Shown here: in pieces, positions 29,009-37,782 of the stretch | How the letters are laid out: each line of letters opens with the position of its first letter | Numbering within the stretch: the first letter of the stretch is position 1 | Source of the DNA: an uncultured Eubacteriales bacterium | GTDB taxonomy: Bacteria; Bacillota; Clostridia; Oscillospirales; Acutalibacteraceae | Direction of reading: 5' to 3' | Assembly (NCBI GenBank): GCA_934692675.1 | Contig: CAKUUD010000002.1 | Coordinates: forward strand, 124,001-188,000 | DNA: 64,000 nucleotides | Notes under the pieces: generated by a model | Seen by the model: the letters and a program-made list of their open reading frames with translations, nothing else | Database searches by the model: none | What the model was told of the DNA's origin: nothing | Made by a program: the position numbers and the translations under genes

Positions 29009-30010
29009 ATGAAAAAATTATTGGTATTTATTAGTACTTTTTTTATATTGATTTTTCCTGGTTGCAGGATTAATAATTCGGAGTCTGCTATGAAAAAAGT
29101 GAGGCTTAATGAGGTTACACGTTCTATTTTTTACGCTCCTCAGTATGTCGCGATGGAACTTGGATATTTTAAAGATGAAAATATCGATTTGGAATTAGTT
29201 ACCGGAGAAGGCTCGGACAAAACCATGACGTCAATTTTATCTTCTCAAGCGGACATAGGCCTTTTGGGTTCTTCATCTGTGATAAGTGTTTGCGAACAGG
29301 GCAAGGAGCATTGTCCTATGATTTTTGCTCAGCTTACCAAAAAAGACGGAAGTTTTTTGGTGGGGAGAGAGGATGATTTTGAGTGGTCGGATTTAAAAGG
29401 AAAAGAAGTTATTGCCGGGCGTAAAGGCGGTGTGCCCGAAATGGTGTTTGAATATATTTTAAAAAGCAAAGGCCTTGATATAATCAATGACCTTACTTTG
29501 CTAAATAATATACAGTTTAATTTGATGGGTATGGCTTTCAGCAGAGGAATTGGAGATTATGTTTTGCTGTTTGAACCTACGTGCTCAACTTTGGTCAAGG
29601 AGAAGGGATATCACAAACTTAAATCATTGGGCAAAGAATGCCAGAACATGGTTTACACTTGTTATTGCGCTTCAGAGGAGTATATCGACCGCAATCCGCA
29701 GGTCATATTTAAGTTCACGAGAGCTATTTATAGGGCTCAATTGTGGGTAAAAAGTCATTCTGCAGATGAAATTGCACGATTAATTATCCCGTATTTTATA
29801 GACCTTGATTATGATTTGGCTAAAGAATGTGTGAAAAATTACTTGGAGTCAGATGTATGGTCTTTTACCCCTATGATAAATCAAGACGAATTTGATTTAA
29901 TACAGGATGTAATGATTCAGGCGGGCGAACTGGGTCATAAAATAGACATGAAAAAATTGGTGAACAACGATTATTCTTTGGAAGTGATAAAAGAATTTAG
30001 TGAAGAATAG
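29009..30010 (+). CDS. ABC importer substrate-binding lipoprotein (NMT1/SsuA type)
   Basis: A 333-residue secreted solute receptor. A signal peptide ends in FPGC (Cys 19), a slightly atypical lipobox with Phe and Pro. VRLNEVTRSIFYAPQYVAMELGYF is the typical opening of the NMT1/SsuA/ThiY group, followed by ADIGLLGSSSVI and DLKGKEVIAGRKGGVPEM. Relatives bind aliphatic sulfonates, taurine, nitrate or thiamine precursors. With no diagnostic neighbour or riboswitch, the substrate is open. The ATPase and permease follow directly. Confidence 0.88.
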   Translation: MKKLLVFISTFFILIFPGCRINNSESAMKKVRLNEVTRSIFYAPQYVAMELGYFKDENIDLELVTGEGSDKTMTSILSSQADIGLLGSSSVISVCEQGKEHCPMIFAQLTKKDGSFLVGREDDFEWSDLKGKEVIAGRKGGVPEMVFEYILKSKGLDIINDLTLLNNIQFNLMGMAFSRGIGDYVLLFEPTCSTLVKEKGYHKLKSLGKECQNMVYTCYCASEEYIDRNPQVIFKFTRAIYRAQLWVKSHSADEIARLIIPYFIDLDYDLAKECVKNYLESDVWSFTPMINQDEFDLIQDVMIQAGELGHKIDMKKLVNNDYSLEVIKEFSEE

Positions 30011-30025
30011 AAAGGAGTATTTAAC

Positions 30026-30814
30026 ATGAGTAAGATAAATAAAAACAAGGTTCTTGAAATCAAAAATTTATCTCTCAATTATCATTCTGCATCAAGCGAA
30101 ACTTTGGCTATACAGAATATGAATTTTGATGTTTATCAGAATGAATTTGTTACGATTGTCGGCCCCAGTGGATGTGGGAAAAGCACTTTTTTATCAGTTG
30201 TTTCGGGTCTTATTAAGCCTTCAAGTGGTAGAGTGGTTATAAATTCAAAAAATAATAGTCCTCAAACTGTAGGGTATATGTTTCAGCAGGATTGTTTATT
30301 TCCTTGGAAAACAATAAAGCAAAATGTTCTGCTTGGACTTGAAATTAAAAATATTAAAAACGAAGATGCCGAAAAATATGCGCTTAATTTGGTAGAAAAA
30401 TATGGTTTGGGGAAATTTTTGAATTACTACCCTTCTCAGTTGTCGGGAGGAATGCGGCAAAAAGCGGCTCTCATAAGGACTCTCGCATTAAATCCTGAAA
30501 TCTTGCTACTGGATGAACCTTTTTCTGCTTTGGATTACCAAACCCGAATAAATATATCACAAGAAATATGTGAAATTATTAAAAACGAGAAAAAAACAGC
30601 GGTGCTCGTAACTCACGATATATCCGAAGCTGTTAGCCTTTCTGATAGAGTAATAATATTTTCTGCGCGCCCAAGTAAAGTAAAGAAAATTTTAGGTATA
30701 AATTTTAGCACACCTAATCTTTCTTTCCATGAGAAAAGAAAAGATAAGAAGTTTAATGAATATTTTGATGTTATTTGGAGTGAACTGGCAAATGAAGAAG
30801 CTAAAAATAAATGA
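30026..30814 (+). CDS. ABC importer ATPase (SsuB/TauB type)
   Basis: A 262-residue nucleotide-binding subunit. Walker A is GPSGCGKST, the Q-loop MFQQDCLFPW, signature LSGGMRQKAALIRT, Walker B ILLLDEPFSALD and the His switch VTHD. The DCLFPWKT segment is typical of sulfonate/nitrate/taurine importers. AGGAG precedes the ATG. Confidence 0.94.
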   Translation: MSKINKNKVLEIKNLSLNYHSASSETLAIQNMNFDVYQNEFVTIVGPSGCGKSTFLSVVSGLIKPSSGRVVINSKNNSPQTVGYMFQQDCLFPWKTIKQNVLLGLEIKNIKNEDAEKYALNLVEKYGLGKFLNYYPSQLSGGMRQKAALIRTLALNPEILLLDEPFSALDYQTRINISQEICEIIKNEKKTAVLVTHDISEAVSLSDRVIIFSARPSKVKKILGINFSTPNLSFHEKRKDKKFNEYFDVIWSELANEEAKNK

Positions 30815-31613
30815 AAAAAATTATACTGATGAACATAAAAACTATATAAAAAAATTAAAATTAAAATCTTTACAAGTGCGTTTAACTCAAATGGGAATAT
30901 TGTTTTTTTCTATTATTTTATGGGAAACAGCTGCGCAGCTAAAGTGGATAGATGCCTTTATTTTCAGTTCTCCTTCAAGAGTTTTTCGTACTGCTGTCGC
31001 GCTCATAAATTCTAATAATCTTTGGAATAATGTATTTTATACTCTTTGCGAAACTATGTCCGGGTTTATTTTAGGAACCGTTTTAGGCATTGCTTTTGCG
31101 ATTTTAATATGGTGTTCTAATTTTATTTTTAAAGTGAGTGAGCCTTATCTTGTAGTTTTTAACGCTCTTCCAAAGGTTGCTTTGGGACCCATTATTATCG
31201 TATGGATGGGTTCGGGGATAACCTCTATAATCATAATGGCGCTTTTGGTTTCTGTGGTGGTGTCTACGATTAATATTTTATCCGGATTTCAAAATGTCGA
31301 AAAAGATAAGATATTTTTGCTGAAATCTTTTGGTGCAAATAAGTTTCAAATACTTTGGAATTTAATATTGCCTGCTAATATTTCAACAATAATGTCAACG
31401 CTAAAAATCAACGTAGGTATGTCTTTGATAGGGGTAATCACGGGAGAATTTTTGGTTTCTTCCAAAGGAATAGGCTATTTGATAGTATACGGTGGCCAAG
31501 TATTTAAGCTTGACCTTGTTATGGCAGGAATATTCGTTTTGCTCATAATAGCGGCGGCTATTTATTTGGTGGTAGCGAAACTTGAGAATATTTATTTGAA
31601 AAATAAAAAATGA
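30792..31613 (+). CDS. ABC importer permease (SsuC/TauC type)
   Basis: A 273-residue membrane subunit with about six hydrophobic helices. The EAA-type loop is seen in LLKSFGANKFQILWNLILPANISTI (A-x-x-x-x-x-x-W-x-x-x-L-P). VFNALPKVALGPIIIVWMG is also typical of this family. I chose ATG 30792 (GGAG about 11 bases upstream), which overlaps the ATPase gene by 23 bases; a further in-frame ATG at 30729 lies deep in that gene. Confidence 0.9.
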   Translation: MKKLKINEKNYTDEHKNYIKKLKLKSLQVRLTQMGILFFSIILWETAAQLKWIDAFIFSSPSRVFRTAVALINSNNLWNNVFYTLCETMSGFILGTVLGIAFAILIWCSNFIFKVSEPYLVVFNALPKVALGPIIIVWMGSGITSIIIMALLVSVVVSTINILSGFQNVEKDKIFLLKSFGANKFQILWNLILPANISTIMSTLKINVGMSLIGVITGEFLVSSKGIGYLIVYGGQVFKLDLVMAGIFVLLIIAAAIYLVVAKLENIYLKNKK

Positions 31614-31711
31614 AGTGTGTGTCAATCACTTTTAAGCTTTACATATCATATTATATAAATGCGTAAACAATGTAATAAGCGCAAATAACAACAAAGGATT
31701 GGTATGATTTT

Positions 31712-31918
31712 ATGAATGATTTTGTTAAAGATACTTTAATGAGTCAATACGGCATAAGTCCTTTACCTAGCGACCCGGTGGTGGCTATGGCTTATGTTCC
31801 GTTTCAGGTGGCTGATAGTGTATATAGTGCTGAGCAAGGGCTTAATTCAGGTACAATGTTCCCTGAGCTTAATAAACCATTTGAAGGAGAAACTGTGGAG
31901 GGAAATAATGATGAATGA
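31712..31918 (+). CDS. cotJA: Spore coat associated protein CotJA
   Basis: A 68-residue protein with the CotJA core PLPSDPVVAMAYVPFQ and GTMFPELNKPFEGE. It is made in the mother cell and deposited on the spore coat in Bacillus. It heads cotJA-cotJB-cotJC, the clearest sign that the organism sporulates. No sigma-E promoter could be fixed with confidence in the 98 bases upstream. Confidence 0.9.
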   Translation: MNDFVKDTLMSQYGISPLPSDPVVAMAYVPFQVADSVYSAEQGLNSGTMFPELNKPFEGETVEGNNDE

Positions 31919-32171
31919 ACGTGAAATGATGATGAGACGTATAGCAACTTTGGATTTTGCAATAGTTGAACTTAATTTGTACATGGATACTCATCCCAAT
32001 GACACCGAAGTGAATTCGAAATTAAATGACTATAAAGAAAAAAGCGATGAATTAAAAAGAGAATATCAAGAGAAATACGGACCGATTACATCTAAAACCA
32101 TAGAAGATAACCGATATGGTTGGATTGCAGACCCCTGGCCTTGGAATAATTCAGAAAGCGGTGAAGAATAA
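31908..32171 (+). CDS. cotJB: Spore coat protein CotJB
   Basis: An 87-residue protein with the family pattern RRIATLDFAIVELNLYMDTHP and the C-terminal DPWPWN. The start at 31908 follows GTGGAGGG and overlaps cotJA by 11 bases; the frame is open much further upstream, inside cotJA. Its TAA shares a base with the cotJC start. Confidence 0.9.
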   Translation: MMNEREMMMRRIATLDFAIVELNLYMDTHPNDTEVNSKLNDYKEKSDELKREYQEKYGPITSKTIEDNRYGWIADPWPWNNSESGEE

Positions 32172-32713
32172 TGTGGGTTTATGAGAAAAAATTACAATAT
32201 CCGGTTAATATAAAAAATCCCAATCCTGCACTTGCCAAAATGATAATAACTCAATATGGTGGGCCTGACGGTGAATTGGGTGCATCACTTAGATATTTGA
32301 GCCAAAGGTTTTCGATGCCATACCCTGAACTAAAGGCTATACTTACGGATGTCGGAACCGAGGAACTCGGGCACCTGGAAATGATTGGAGCTATAGTTTA
32401 TCAGCTTACAAAAAATTTGACTCCGGAAGAAATTGAGAAAAATGGTTTTTCTGATTACTTTGTAGACCACACAACAGGTGTATATCCTACTTCTGCTAGC
32501 GGCCAATCGTATACAGCTGCGAGCATGCAAGTTAAAGGCGATCCGATAACTGATTTGCATGAGGATTTAGCAGCAGAACAAAAAGCCAGAAGTACATATG
32601 ATAATATTTTAAGGTTCTGCGATGACCCTGATGTAAAAGATCCTATAAGATTTTTGCGCGCCAGAGAAGTTGTTCACTACCAACGTTTTGGTGAACCGGA
32701 TAGTATAGATTGA
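32171..32713 (+). CDS. cotJC: Spore coat manganese catalase CotJC
   Basis: A ferritin-like manganese catalase of 180 residues. It opens MWVYEKKLQYPVNI and has the metal-ligand helices VGTEELGHLEMIGAI and DLAAEQKARSTYDNIL, plus EVVHYQRFGE. The C-terminal end is shorter than in some CotJC proteins (about 190). It is the third gene of the coat operon. Confidence 0.92.
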   Translation: MWVYEKKLQYPVNIKNPNPALAKMIITQYGGPDGELGASLRYLSQRFSMPYPELKAILTDVGTEELGHLEMIGAIVYQLTKNLTPEEIEKNGFSDYFVDHTTGVYPTSASGQSYTAASMQVKGDPITDLHEDLAAEQKARSTYDNILRFCDDPDVKDPIRFLRAREVVHYQRFGEPDSID

Positions 32714-32748
32714 AGTTATTATTAAAATTAAATTCTTAACAGTTTATG

Positions 32749-32777
32749 TTGACTGGATGTGAAAATTATGGTAATGT
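32749..32777 (+). promoter_or_regulatory. Promoter of the BspA-like gene
   Basis: TTGACT (32749-32754), 17-base spacer, TAATGT (32772-32777). GAGGTGA follows near the ATG at 32800. Confidence 0.5.
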
Positions 32778-32799
32778 AAAATAGAGGTGAAAATTTAAT

Positions 32800-35046
32800 A
32801 TGAAAAAATATTTAAAAATAGTATTATTAGTTTCAATGGCAGTAATGTTTTTAAAAGGACTATCCGTACAAGCTATGGAACCCGTCGAAAGAGATCCCAA
32901 AAGAATAAGGTTAGAAACAAATATATTTATAAATAACCACGAGTTGGAAATTAGCATTTCCGAATTAAAGCGTATTATAAACGAAGAACAAGATACTCAG
33001 AGTTGGAGAGATATATGCAATGAAGTTCAAGTTCTTATTCTTACTCCAGGTGATACCCCGGATGAAAAATTTTCTGATGAAGAATTTCGAGCAATGGGTA
33101 ATATGGTTAGATTAAAATCTATCCGTGTCAAAAGACCTACTAAAGTGTATGCTGGGTACAATGGCATGTTGTACAGCAAGGACTTAAAAGTTTTATATTT
33201 TTGCCCGCCTAATATTGTTGGTAGAGCGGAAGTTAAAATTCATAAAAATACTGAATCTGTAATGGAGGAGAGCGTTAGAAGAGCCGAGGAAGTAAGCTGT
33301 GGAAATATATCCTTAGTTAAGGGCGAAGTTGAAAATAAGAGAAATAACCTCGAACCCAACATGCCGGAGTTAAGAATCAGCGTTTCTGACTTCAAACGCA
33401 TTATAAACGAAGGACAAGGCACTGAGCGTTGGAAATATATATGCAATGAAGTTCAAGTTCTTATTCTTGATTCAGGTGATACCCCGGATGAAAAGTTTTC
33501 CGATGAAGAATTTCAAGCAATGTGCAATATGGTTAAGCTGAAATCTATCCGTATTATAGGGTCTAATGTGTATGCTTGGTACAATGGCATGTTGTACAGC
33601 AAAGACTTAAAAGTTTTATATTTTTGCCCGCCTAATATTGTTGGTAGAGCGGAAGTTAAAATTCATAAAAATACCGAATTCATAATGTGGCAAAGCGTTA
33701 GAAGAGCCGAGGAAATAAGCCGCGGAAACATAACATTAGTTAATGGCAATATTAAAAATAAAAGATATAAAAATAAATATAATTCCTCCGGAGATTGTGA
33801 CGATGGCGTAAGGCAAAATTTTGATCCGGATCGTTATCCTCCTGACGTATTAGTTGGCATAAAAGAACTTTCTGCTGCTGAAAAATTAAAAAAAGAAAGA
33901 GAGCTTCATGAACATAGGAAAACAGTTTATCCTGAACTCAGCAAATGTTTGCTTACGCCATTTAAAACTCTTTCTGCGCAGCTCAGTTGCTTGCCGTGTA
34001 AAATTGGTGATAAATTTTCTTTTGATACTCCTTTCGGAAGAGTGAATTGCGAAAAAAGAAAGAGTAAGGACGATGATAATTATTATATAACATCACAAGG
34101 TGCTAGGGTTAATACCTGTTATGCAAGTATGGTTAAGGTTATTACAGACATTATAAAAAAATATGATGGAATAGATTCTCGATACGTGCTTCCTGGAATG
34201 CAAAAATGTAAAATAATCAACACTATTTATAATTATATAAATCAGCCTGCCGATCCACGAATAAAGAATTTCGAAGATTTTGGAAGGAAAAAATATGACC
34301 AATCAGAAGAATTTGTGAAAGACTTTAAGAAAAAAGAGTGGATCAAATCAGAAGAATTTGTTAAATATCTTAAAGGAAAAGAATGCTTCAGATTAGAAGA
34401 CATGGCTAAATATATTAAAGAAAAAGAATGTGTTAACCAAGAAGACATTGACAAATATTCTGAAGAACTAAATACATTAGCGGTACTTAGCGCCATATTG
34501 ATGCTATCGGAACCGGCCAGAAATCAAATGGGCGGAAAATACGAAAGAGCTGCTCTGAGAGAATGGCTGGGTCACCCTGACGCCATGCCGTCCGAACTAC
34601 GAGATAGGATAATTGACTTTTATCGGTTTTCACTTCGCTATTTCCAAGGACGTAAGTTGCTGAATGATATAAGCTCGCTTAATTTGGGAGAAAGTGATAT
34701 TTCAGAAGAAGTATCAAGAATAACTGAGGAATATCGACAAAAAATTGATAATATTAACTCAGATAATCCTAGTGACGAATCATTGAAACGAGAATTAAAA
34801 TTGAAAAAAGTAGACGAAGGCACCGGAAGTATGGAAAAGATTTTCGATAATGACACATTTAAAGGCGGAGATAAACTAAAGGTTCCATATTTAATGTCTT
34901 TAGAGTACTACGGTAAAGAGTATTTGAATAATTTGGTTGACGGACGATGCCATAATGAAGATCAAAAGGAAGCTTTTGAATATTTAAATAGGAGCATTTC
35001 TCCGGTTAGGGATTGCGATGCAGATGTAGTTTATCAAGTTGAATAA
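32800..35046 (+). CDS. Secreted protein with two BspA-like repeats
   Basis: A 748-residue exported protein of unknown function. Residues 1-26 are a signal peptide (basic start, hydrophobic core, cut near VQA). Two repeats of about 125 residues follow (about 47-175 and 190-316), each with RIINE, CNEVQVLIL, GDTPDEKFSDEEF and YNGMLYSKDLKVLYFCPP. The last motif resembles BspA-type leucine-rich repeats (YNGVLYSKDGKTL). The rest (about 330-748) is charged and helical, with short repeats such as QSEEFVKDFKKKEW near 505-560, and matches nothing I know. No anchor is seen, so it is probably released or held by other surface proteins. Confidence 0.8.
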   Translation: MKKYLKIVLLVSMAVMFLKGLSVQAMEPVERDPKRIRLETNIFINNHELEISISELKRIINEEQDTQSWRDICNEVQVLILTPGDTPDEKFSDEEFRAMGNMVRLKSIRVKRPTKVYAGYNGMLYSKDLKVLYFCPPNIVGRAEVKIHKNTESVMEESVRRAEEVSCGNISLVKGEVENKRNNLEPNMPELRISVSDFKRIINEGQGTERWKYICNEVQVLILDSGDTPDEKFSDEEFQAMCNMVKLKSIRIIGSNVYAWYNGMLYSKDLKVLYFCPPNIVGRAEVKIHKNTEFIMWQSVRRAEEISRGNITLVNGNIKNKRYKNKYNSSGDCDDGVRQNFDPDRYPPDVLVGIKELSAAEKLKKERELHEHRKTVYPELSKCLLTPFKTLSAQLSCLPCKIGDKFSFDTPFGRVNCEKRKSKDDDNYYITSQGARVNTCYASMVKVITDIIKKYDGIDSRYVLPGMQKCKIINTIYNYINQPADPRIKNFEDFGRKKYDQSEEFVKDFKKKEWIKSEEFVKYLKGKECFRLEDMAKYIKEKECVNQEDIDKYSEELNTLAVLSAILMLSEPARNQMGGKYERAALREWLGHPDAMPSELRDRIIDFYRFSLRYFQGRKLLNDISSLNLGESDISEEVSRITEEYRQKIDNINSDNPSDESLKRELKLKKVDEGTGSMEKIFDNDTFKGGDKLKVPYLMSLEYYGKEYLNNLVDGRCHNEDQKEAFEYLNRSISPVRDCDADVVYQVE
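32941..33748 (+). repeat. Intragenic direct repeat, about 425-base period
   Basis: Copy 1 spans about 32941-33325 and copy 2 about 33367-33748. A block of about 105 bases (from 33151 and from 33574) differs at only about three positions, which points to recent duplication or gene conversion. Confidence 0.85.
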
Positions 35047-35050
35047 TAAA

Positions 35051-35086
35051 AATAGCTGTGGATTTAAAATTCACGGCTATTTTTTT
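35051..35086 (+). terminator. Terminator after the BspA-like gene
   Basis: Stem AATAGCTGTG / CACGGCTATT with an 11-base loop, then six T. Confidence 0.8.
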
Positions 35087-35138
35087 GTCTGCTTTTCGCT
35101 TGGAATTCAGTTGAATTACCTAAGCTACTCTAAGGGAA

Positions 35139-35734
35139 TTAGATTTTATTTTTTTTCGCCTTTTGTTCCATTTTCTTTTCCAATTCTTTTTTACTTTCGT
35201 ATTCGTGTAGTGTTTTTGCAATTCTCTCATAAAAATTAAAAATTACGTCGTATTTGTTTTTTTCTATACCTAAATACACAAAATCATCTTCGAGTGCTTG
35301 AGCTGACAATGAGTCTCTGTACGCCAATTGATTTAATTCCATTTCGCTAGCTGTCATCAAAAGTTTTGCACTGTGCAAGTTTTTCGGAGTAACAAGTACG
35401 CCCGGAGTTATACTTCCTACTCTGTCTTTCAATACATTAAAATATTTTTTACCTGCTTCTTGCCATTCTTTCTTAAGACTTTCGCACATAAGCGCACACT
35501 CGGAAAGACTATCCAATGCTTTGCAAATAGTTTTAAAATCTTCATTTCTAATTTCAGTACTTTTTTATTGCAACATTCTATTCCAGTTACAATTGAGTTG
35601 GCTTGACTCTTAGTTAAACCTTTCTCTTTAGTTAGATAATTATGAAAATCTGTTGATTCACCTGATGTGAATTTAGATGGCTTTTCTAGATATTCTTGTA
35701 TCTTTTTCTCAACTGCTTTACTGACTTGTTCCAT
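35139..35734 (-). pseudogene. Hypothetical gene interrupted by a -1 frameshift
   Basis: Two overlapping minus-strand frames form one gene of about 198 codons. The first part starts at ATG 35734 behind AAAGGAGA and reads MEQVSKAVEKKIQEYLEKPS through TGIECCNKK. At an A6 run (plus-strand T6, 35561-35566) the frame must shift back one base to continue STEIRNEDFKTICKALDSL and the 125-residue second part to 35139. Without the shift the first part ends soon after in an unrelated reading. I recognise no family; the product is helical and charged. It may be a pseudogene, an assembly error in a homopolymer, or a recoded gene. Confidence 0.7.
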
Positions 35735-35897
35735 ACTAACGTCTCCTTTATATAAATATTTATTGGATAATTTTATGGTATATGCATAAAAAAGTCGAAT
35801 TAAATTTGCATAAAATGTAATAATTTTATTTTAATATTTTGATGATTCCAAATCATATACTTGCGTAGGAACTAAAATTATATGCAAGGGGAATATC
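35735..35897. other. AT-rich intergenic region between divergent genes
   Basis: This gap separates the frameshifted gene (minus) from the recombinase module (plus). It contains several TATGCATA and TTGCATAA-type words and a TGATTCCAAATCA palindrome-like stretch, but no clear promoter pair or attachment site. Confidence 0.4.
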
Positions 35898-36056
35898 ATG
35901 GATTCTGAATATGATTCACAATTTTCTAATGTAAATTTTTCCGGTAAAAATTATACTATTACAGACCTTATTCCGCGCTTAGATTCTGAAGATGAGCAAA
36001 AAATTTGCAGAGAAATAAACGGAAAACTGACTCAAATATTAGAAAAATATATTTGA
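35898..36056 (+). CDS. Small protein upstream of the serine recombinase
   Basis: A 52-residue ORF, ATG 35898 behind AAGGGG, with FSGKNYTITDLIPRLDSEDE in the middle and a helical end. It lies 41 bases before the recombinase, same strand. Small proteins of this sort accompany clostridial large serine recombinases and transposon genes. No function is known to me. Confidence 0.6.
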   Translation: MDSEYDSQFSNVNFSGKNYTITDLIPRLDSEDEQKICREINGKLTQILEKYI

Positions 36057-36097
36057 GCATTTTAAATTTGTGTAGAGAAAATTTTGGAGTTTTTTAA

Positions 36098-37579
36098 ATG
36101 TATGATGCAATTTACGCTCGTCAATCGGTGGAAAAATCAGATAGCATTTCGGTAGAAAGCCAGGTAGAATTTTGTGAATATGAAACAAGAGGAAATAAGT
36201 ATAAAAAGTATATAGACAAAGGCTTTAGCGGCAAAAACACCAATAGACCCGCATACGAAAAAATGATGTGTGATATAAAAAATGGAATAATAAGTCGCGT
36301 AATTGTTTACAAACTAGATCGAATAAGTCGTTCGATACTTGATTTTTCTAACATGATGGAAATGTTTCAAAAATATAAAGTTGAATTTATTTCATCCACA
36401 GAAAAATTTGATACGTCCTCACCGATAGGGAGGGCGATGCTGAATATTTGCATAGTTTTTGCTCAACTTGAAAGAGAAACTATACAAAAGCGCATATCTG
36501 ATGCGTACTATTCTCGGAGCAAAAAAGGTTTTTATATGGGTGGAAAAGTTCCATATGGATTTTCTTTGGAAAAAATAAAAATAGATGGTGTAAAAACGTC
36601 GAAATATGTGCCTGTAGACAAAGAAATAAACCACATAAAACTTATGTATTCTATATATTCAAACCCAAATAAAACGCTTGGCGATGTAATTAGATATTTT
36701 AAAGAAAACGATATAAAAAATTCTCGAGGAAATATCTGGCGAACCGCAAGAATAAGCGAAATTTTGAAGAGGCCTATATATGTAAAAGCTGATAAAAAAA
36801 TATATAATTTTTATAAAAATCAAGGGGTATCAATAATAAATGACGAAAAAGATTTTACTGGGGAAAATGCTTGCTATATTTATAAAGAAAACGATAATTG
36901 CAAATACCTTGTTTTAGCTCCTCATAAGGGTATTGTAAGTTCTTCGGAATGGCTTAAATGCGTAAAAAAGCATGTGGGAAATAGCAGGTTTATTAATTCG
37001 CATAAAGTAAAAAATACTTGGCTCGCAGGTAAAATAAAATGCGGAAATTGCGGATATGCGGTTGTAGTAAGGAAATCCAGCAGGAAAGAAAACGGTATAC
37101 GATATTTTCTTTGTAGCAGAAAAAATCTTTGCAAAGAATGCTCTGGCTGCGGCTCGATAAGGGCAGATGATTTGGAATTATTTATATTTCGAAGTATATT
37201 GACAAAAATTTCATATTTACAAATTTTGTCAAAAGAATTAGAAAATGAATCGGAAAAAATTAATCTAGAATGCGAAGAAAAGAAATTGAAAATAGAAAAA
37301 GAAATAGATATGTTACTCGAAAAAATCCCATTAGCAACGGGCGCGCTGGTGAAGTATATAAACGAAAGAATAACAAAGTTAAATCTAGAAAAAGAAAAAA
37401 TCGTAAATGATTTGTTGATTTTTAAACAAAAGCACATGGATAAATTTTTTATTACAGACAAAAATTTAATGCTTTGCTGGCAAAAAATGAGCGTCGAGCA
37501 TAAAATTTTAGTTGTGGATGCTTTTATAAAAAAAATACGTGTTTTTGAGAAGAATATCGAAATAATTTGGAAAATTTAA
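36098..37579 (+). CDS. Large serine recombinase
   Basis: Site-specific recombinase of 493 residues. The resolvase domain (1-140) opens YDAIYARQSV with catalytic Ser 10 and has VYKLDRISRS and IGRAMLNICIVFAQLERE. A recombinase domain follows (about 155-260: GKVPYGFSLE). A zinc ribbon (CGNCGYAV and CSRKNLCKECSGC, about 310-355) and a coiled coil (about 380-450) complete the usual plan of phage or transposon integrases. No phage gene, relaxase or cargo is adjacent, so it is either a remnant or acts on DNA nearby. The ATG at 36098 has a weak GGAG site. Confidence 0.92.
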   Translation: MYDAIYARQSVEKSDSISVESQVEFCEYETRGNKYKKYIDKGFSGKNTNRPAYEKMMCDIKNGIISRVIVYKLDRISRSILDFSNMMEMFQKYKVEFISSTEKFDTSSPIGRAMLNICIVFAQLERETIQKRISDAYYSRSKKGFYMGGKVPYGFSLEKIKIDGVKTSKYVPVDKEINHIKLMYSIYSNPNKTLGDVIRYFKENDIKNSRGNIWRTARISEILKRPIYVKADKKIYNFYKNQGVSIINDEKDFTGENACYIYKENDNCKYLVLAPHKGIVSSSEWLKCVKKHVGNSRFINSHKVKNTWLAGKIKCGNCGYAVVVRKSSRKENGIRYFLCSRKNLCKECSGCGSIRADDLELFIFRSILTKISYLQILSKELENESEKINLECEEKKLKIEKEIDMLLEKIPLATGALVKYINERITKLNLEKEKIVNDLLIFKQKHMDKFFITDKNLMLCWQKMSVEHKILVVDAFIKKIRVFEKNIEIIWKI

Positions 37580-37661
37580 TTTCAAAATATTGTAATAACT
37601 TACATTATTTTACAGTAAATTATTTCCAATATATGCATTTAAGAGATTTCCTATTTTTTTG

Positions 37662-37690
37662 TTGATTACAAAAAACAATGTGATTAATAT
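37662..37690 (+). promoter_or_regulatory. Possible promoter of the oxidoreductase/Nudix pair
   Basis: TTGATT (37662-37667), 17-base spacer, TAATAT (37685-37690). It lies about 93 bases upstream of the ATG at 37783. Confidence 0.4.
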
Positions 37691-37782
37691 AATAGTGAAA
37701 ATAAATTTAATTTCCGGAATTATTAAAGATATTTTTAATAAGTTTAGAATTAAGGTGTGTTGAAATTAATAATTTAGTTGAA

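Noticed and set aside
35429..35560. The C-terminal reading LKLFAKHWIVFPSVR of the first frame in the frameshifted gene
   Set aside because: Composition changes after the A6 run, and the other frame continues with the same helical charged character, so this part is out-of-frame reading.
35555..35570. A canonical A_AAA_AAG slippery heptamer for programmed -1 frameshifting
   Set aside because: The letters are present, but the zero frame reads AAA AAA GTA, so the heptamer is not in the phase needed for classical tandem slippage, and no stimulatory hairpin is evident.
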